Below are positions 4,221 to 5,770 of a stretch of 5,770 nucleotides of DNA, in pieces. The notes under the pieces are model-generated. The model worked only from the letters and a program-made list of their open reading frames with translations. It did no database searches and was not told the origin of the DNA. The stretch spans positions 1-5,770 of the forward strand of contig JAFGTA010000077.1 in NCBI GenBank assembly GCA_016934355.1. The letters are read 5' to 3'. Both the position numbers and the translations under genes were made by a program. This DNA is from Candidatus Bathyarchaeota archaeon (lineage in GTDB: Archaea > Thermoproteota > Bathyarchaeia > TCS64). The first letter of the stretch is position 1, and each line of letters begins with the position of its first letter.

Positions 4221-5263
4221 GCCTCTGTGAACTCCCTTAACTTTCTGTACGCCTCGGCGAGGCCATAACGTTTCGGTGGGCGCTTGAACCCGTAGGCGCA
4301 TATGGGGTCCACGGCTCCGCCGACGCCCCTGTCCATCGCCACCTTGAGGCCGCGCACGCAGTCTATGAGCACGGCCCCAGCGTTGGGCGCGTCCTCGGTG
4401 CTCAGCTTCACGTCCATGGTGAACCCGGCGTCGCCAAAGTACGTGCCCTTCACATAGAAGAAGCTGTCCCGCCCGTTGACGAGGAAGTCCACGAAGTCCG
4501 CGGACCCGGAGACAAGCGGGAAGTCGTAGGGCACCGCGCTCTTCACGGCCTCGGTCTTGATCTTGCGTTTGATGTCGCGGCTCTTCTCCAACGTGTTTAT
4601 GGACTCGCTGCCGCCGCCGACGTCCAGCTGGTAGCTCTCCTGTACGTGGACGCCCCTGCTGTTCAGGAACTCGAGGAGCCCTATGTGGAGCGCCGTAGCC
4701 CCCATCTGGCTCATGAGGTCATCCCCCGCGACGGGGAGCCCTTTGCGCTTATAGGCAGACACTATGTTCAGGTCGTTGACGACGCCTGAGGGGGTGGCGT
4801 TGAGGAACCCGCAGCCGGCGTCGAGGCAAGCCTCAGCGTAGAGCCTGCTCGCCTTGTCGCTGCCCCCCGAGATGAGGTTGACTAGGACGTCCACATCAGC
4901 CTCCGTAAGGGCCGCGGCGACGTCCACTGGCTCGGACTTGGCCAGCTCGATGTTACTCATGTTCTCGTCGCCGAACTTGTCGGGCGCCGGCCCCATCTGG
5001 ACTTGAACGCCCAGCTTTTTCACTTCGTGGAATTTCGGTGCCTTGTTGGGCTCGGTGAATATCGCCTCTGATACTTCTCTGCCCACCTTGTGCTTGTCCA
5101 CGTCGAATGCGGCAACCACCCGTACATCCTGGACCCTGTAGCCTCCGAGCATCGGGTTGATTAGCCCCAGCCTCGTCCCGTTGGCGCTGTAGTACTCCAA
5201 GCCCTGAAGCAGGGCCGAGCAGCAGTTCCCCACCCCGGCCACAGCTAAACGTATCTCACCCAT
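4217..5263 (-). CDS. ino1: Inositol-1-phosphate synthase (myo-inositol-3-phosphate synthase)
   Basis: The 348-residue enzyme converts glucose 6-phosphate to 1L-myo-inositol 1-phosphate with bound NAD+ (EC 5.5.1.4). In archaea this supplies inositol for archaetidylinositol-type lipids and, in some thermophiles, di-myo-inositol phosphate. The Rossmann start AVAGVGNCCSALLQG is at 7-21. The central region has ISGGSDKAS (131-139), ATPSG (156-160) and GDDLMSQMGAT (180-190). A lysine-rich active-site segment lies at 227-241, followed by VKGTYFGDAG (271-280) and LSTEDAPNAGAVLIDCVRG (287-305). The length fits the shorter archaeal/bacterial type and no expected block seems missing. ATG 5263 has GGTGA six bases upstream and a TATA box at a suitable distance. 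The stop overlaps the TTG start of the GPN GTPase, so the two form an operon led by this gene. The protein is cytosolic. Confidence 0.93.
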   Translation of the reverse strand: MGEIRLAVAGVGNCCSALLQGLEYYSANGTRLGLINPMLGGYRVQDVRVVAAFDVDKHKVGREVSEAIFTEPNKAPKFHEVKKLGVQVQMGPAPDKFGDENMSNIELAKSEPVDVAAALTEADVDVLVNLISGGSDKASRLYAEACLDAGCGFLNATPSGVVNDLNIVSAYKRKGLPVAGDDLMSQMGATALHIGLLEFLNSRGVHVQESYQLDVGGGSESINTLEKSRDIKRKIKTEAVKSAVPYDFPLVSGSADFVDFLVNGRDSFFYVKGTYFGDAGFTMDVKLSTEDAPNAGAVLIDCVRGLKVAMDRGVGGAVDPICAYGFKRPPKRYGLAEAYRKLREFTEA

Positions 5264-5269
5264 CGACGT

Positions 5270-5274
5270 TCACC
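5270..5274 (-). promoter_or_regulatory. Shine-Dalgarno site of the inositol-phosphate synthase gene
   Basis: GGTGA on the minus strand lies six bases before the ATG at 5263. It is one of the few clear ribosome-binding sites in the window and supports this start. Confidence 0.55.
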
Positions 5275-5310
5275 GTATCTACTAGAAACAGAGGCACCCC
5301 CTATACAAGG

Positions 5311-5328
5311 GTAACGTTTAAGGAAAAA
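5311..5328 (-). promoter_or_regulatory. Promoter (BRE/TATA) of the inositol-phosphate synthase operon
   Basis: On the minus strand a purine-poor TTTTTCC is followed by CTTAAACG (5315-5322), identical to the box at 109-116. The predicted transcript start is near 5293, giving a leader of about 30 bases that includes the GGTGA site. The T run just before the box (5324-5328) could also end the upstream racemase transcript. Confidence 0.5.
5324..5328 (-). terminator. Possible oligo-T terminator of the racemase-family gene
   Basis: Five T on the minus strand, 10 bases after the TAG stop at 5339, follow CCCGGG. The run is short for a strong archaeal terminator and overlaps the BRE position of the next promoter, so it may be only part of that element. 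Confidence 0.3.
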
Positions 5329-5338
5329 CCCGGGTGAA

Positions 5339-5770
5339 CTAGCGTTTCCTCGGGTAAGCGATCCTGCTGTGCCTCAGCCCCAGCTTAACCATCAGCTCGG
5401 CGACCTTCAGCGAAGCCTCCGCCCCGTCCAGTATGGGGACGCCGAGGCTCTCCCTGAACCTCTTCCCGAGCCCCCAGAGTGCGAGGCACCCAAGCACGAA
5501 AACGTCTCCCTCCCCCTCATCAATCCTGTGTGTGATCTCCGCCCTCAGAGCCTCTATGGTGGCGTCTAGGTCGTTTCTCATCTCTAGGACGGGTATGTCT
5601 GGGACGACGCGGCGGGGCTTCCGCCCCAGAACCATCGACAGCGCCATCATGGACTCGCCCGGGCCTATCACCGGGATGTCCACGAGCTCACGAGCCCCGC
5701 CTAGCGCGGGGTCGCTGCCGCACCAGATGATCGCGGCGTCGACGCCATCCGCTTCTGCCTCCCTGCCGCA
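5339..5770 (-). CDS. Aspartate/glutamate/hydantoin racemase-family protein, 5' end outside the window
   Basis: The last 143 residues are present; the frame stays open from the TAG at 5339 to the right edge, so the GTG at 5683 is internal. The fragment reads AAIIWCGSDPALGGAREL, then VDIPVIGPGESMM, and later VFVLGCLALWGL and GVPILDGAEASLKVAELMVK. These are the typical C-terminal two thirds of hydantoin racemase-like (HyuE-type) members of the Asp/Glu racemase superfamily. Both catalytic cysteines expected for cofactor-independent two-base racemisation are present: Cys at 5720-5722 in the WCGSD motif and Cys at 5486-5488 in the GC motif. The substrate (hydantoin, Asp, Glu or allantoin-like) cannot be told from this part. 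Most such proteins are about 210-250 residues, so roughly 70-110 are missing. It is separated from the synthase operon by 75 bases with its own promoter. Confidence 0.85.
   Translation of the reverse strand, partial: CGREAEADGVDAAIIWCGSDPALGGARELVDIPVIGPGESMMALSMVLGRKPRRVVPDIPVLEMRNDLDATIEALRAEITHRIDEGEGDVFVLGCLALWGLGKRFRESLGVPILDGAEASLKVAELMVKLGLRHSRIAYPRKR

Noticed and set aside
4221..4301. ATG-started 27-residue N-terminal extension of the GPN GTPase
   Set aside because: It lies wholly inside the synthase coding region, is unlike the family, and the TTG at 4220 with the TTGA overlap explains the start better.

Overview
The window looks archaeal. It encodes a GPN-loop GTPase and an archaeal/bacterial-type inositol-1-phosphate synthase. 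Its promoters have TATA-like boxes (a recurring TTAAAC/AAACG core) instead of -35/-10 pairs, and starts mix Shine-Dalgarno-led, nearly leaderless and TTG types. Genes are compact and fairly GC-rich. A TACK-type lineage is possible, but nothing here fixes the phylum.

Layout, left to right. Positions 1-150 hold an ambiguous edge fragment and the promoter zone of a TANGO2/NRDE-family gene (152-898, +). A small hairpin and an oligo-T tract separate it from a convergent ornithine cyclodeaminase/mu-crystallin-family dehydrogenase (941-1924, -). A 372-base intergenic stretch follows. Its first part is AT-rich (about 34% GC by hand count) and I see no gene in it. Its second part carries a long imperfect inverted repeat (2196-2278) directly before a small nuclease-fold-like gene (2297-2761, + strand, TTG start). 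That gene shares the four bases CTAG, a stop codon on both strands, with a convergent four-helix, cysteine-rich membrane protein (2758-3420, -). Upstream on the minus strand come the GPN-loop GTPase (3459-4220) and inositol-1-phosphate synthase (4217-5263). These two overlap by TTGA and almost certainly form one transcript. The right edge cuts an aspartate/glutamate/hydantoin-racemase-family gene (5339 to beyond 5770, -).

The functions are mixed housekeeping: polar-lipid or solute inositol synthesis, a GTPase implicated in RNA polymerase or complex assembly, and amino-acid redox or racemisation. No pathway links all of them. The most unusual element is the leader of the 2297 gene. A 12-bp plus 8-bp hairpin there has an internal loop resembling a kink-turn, and its 3' arm contains a CTCC that could alternatively pair with the gene's GGAG ribosome-binding site. 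This is a candidate RNA switch or protein-binding leader. No CRISPR array, tRNA, rRNA or transposase was seen.
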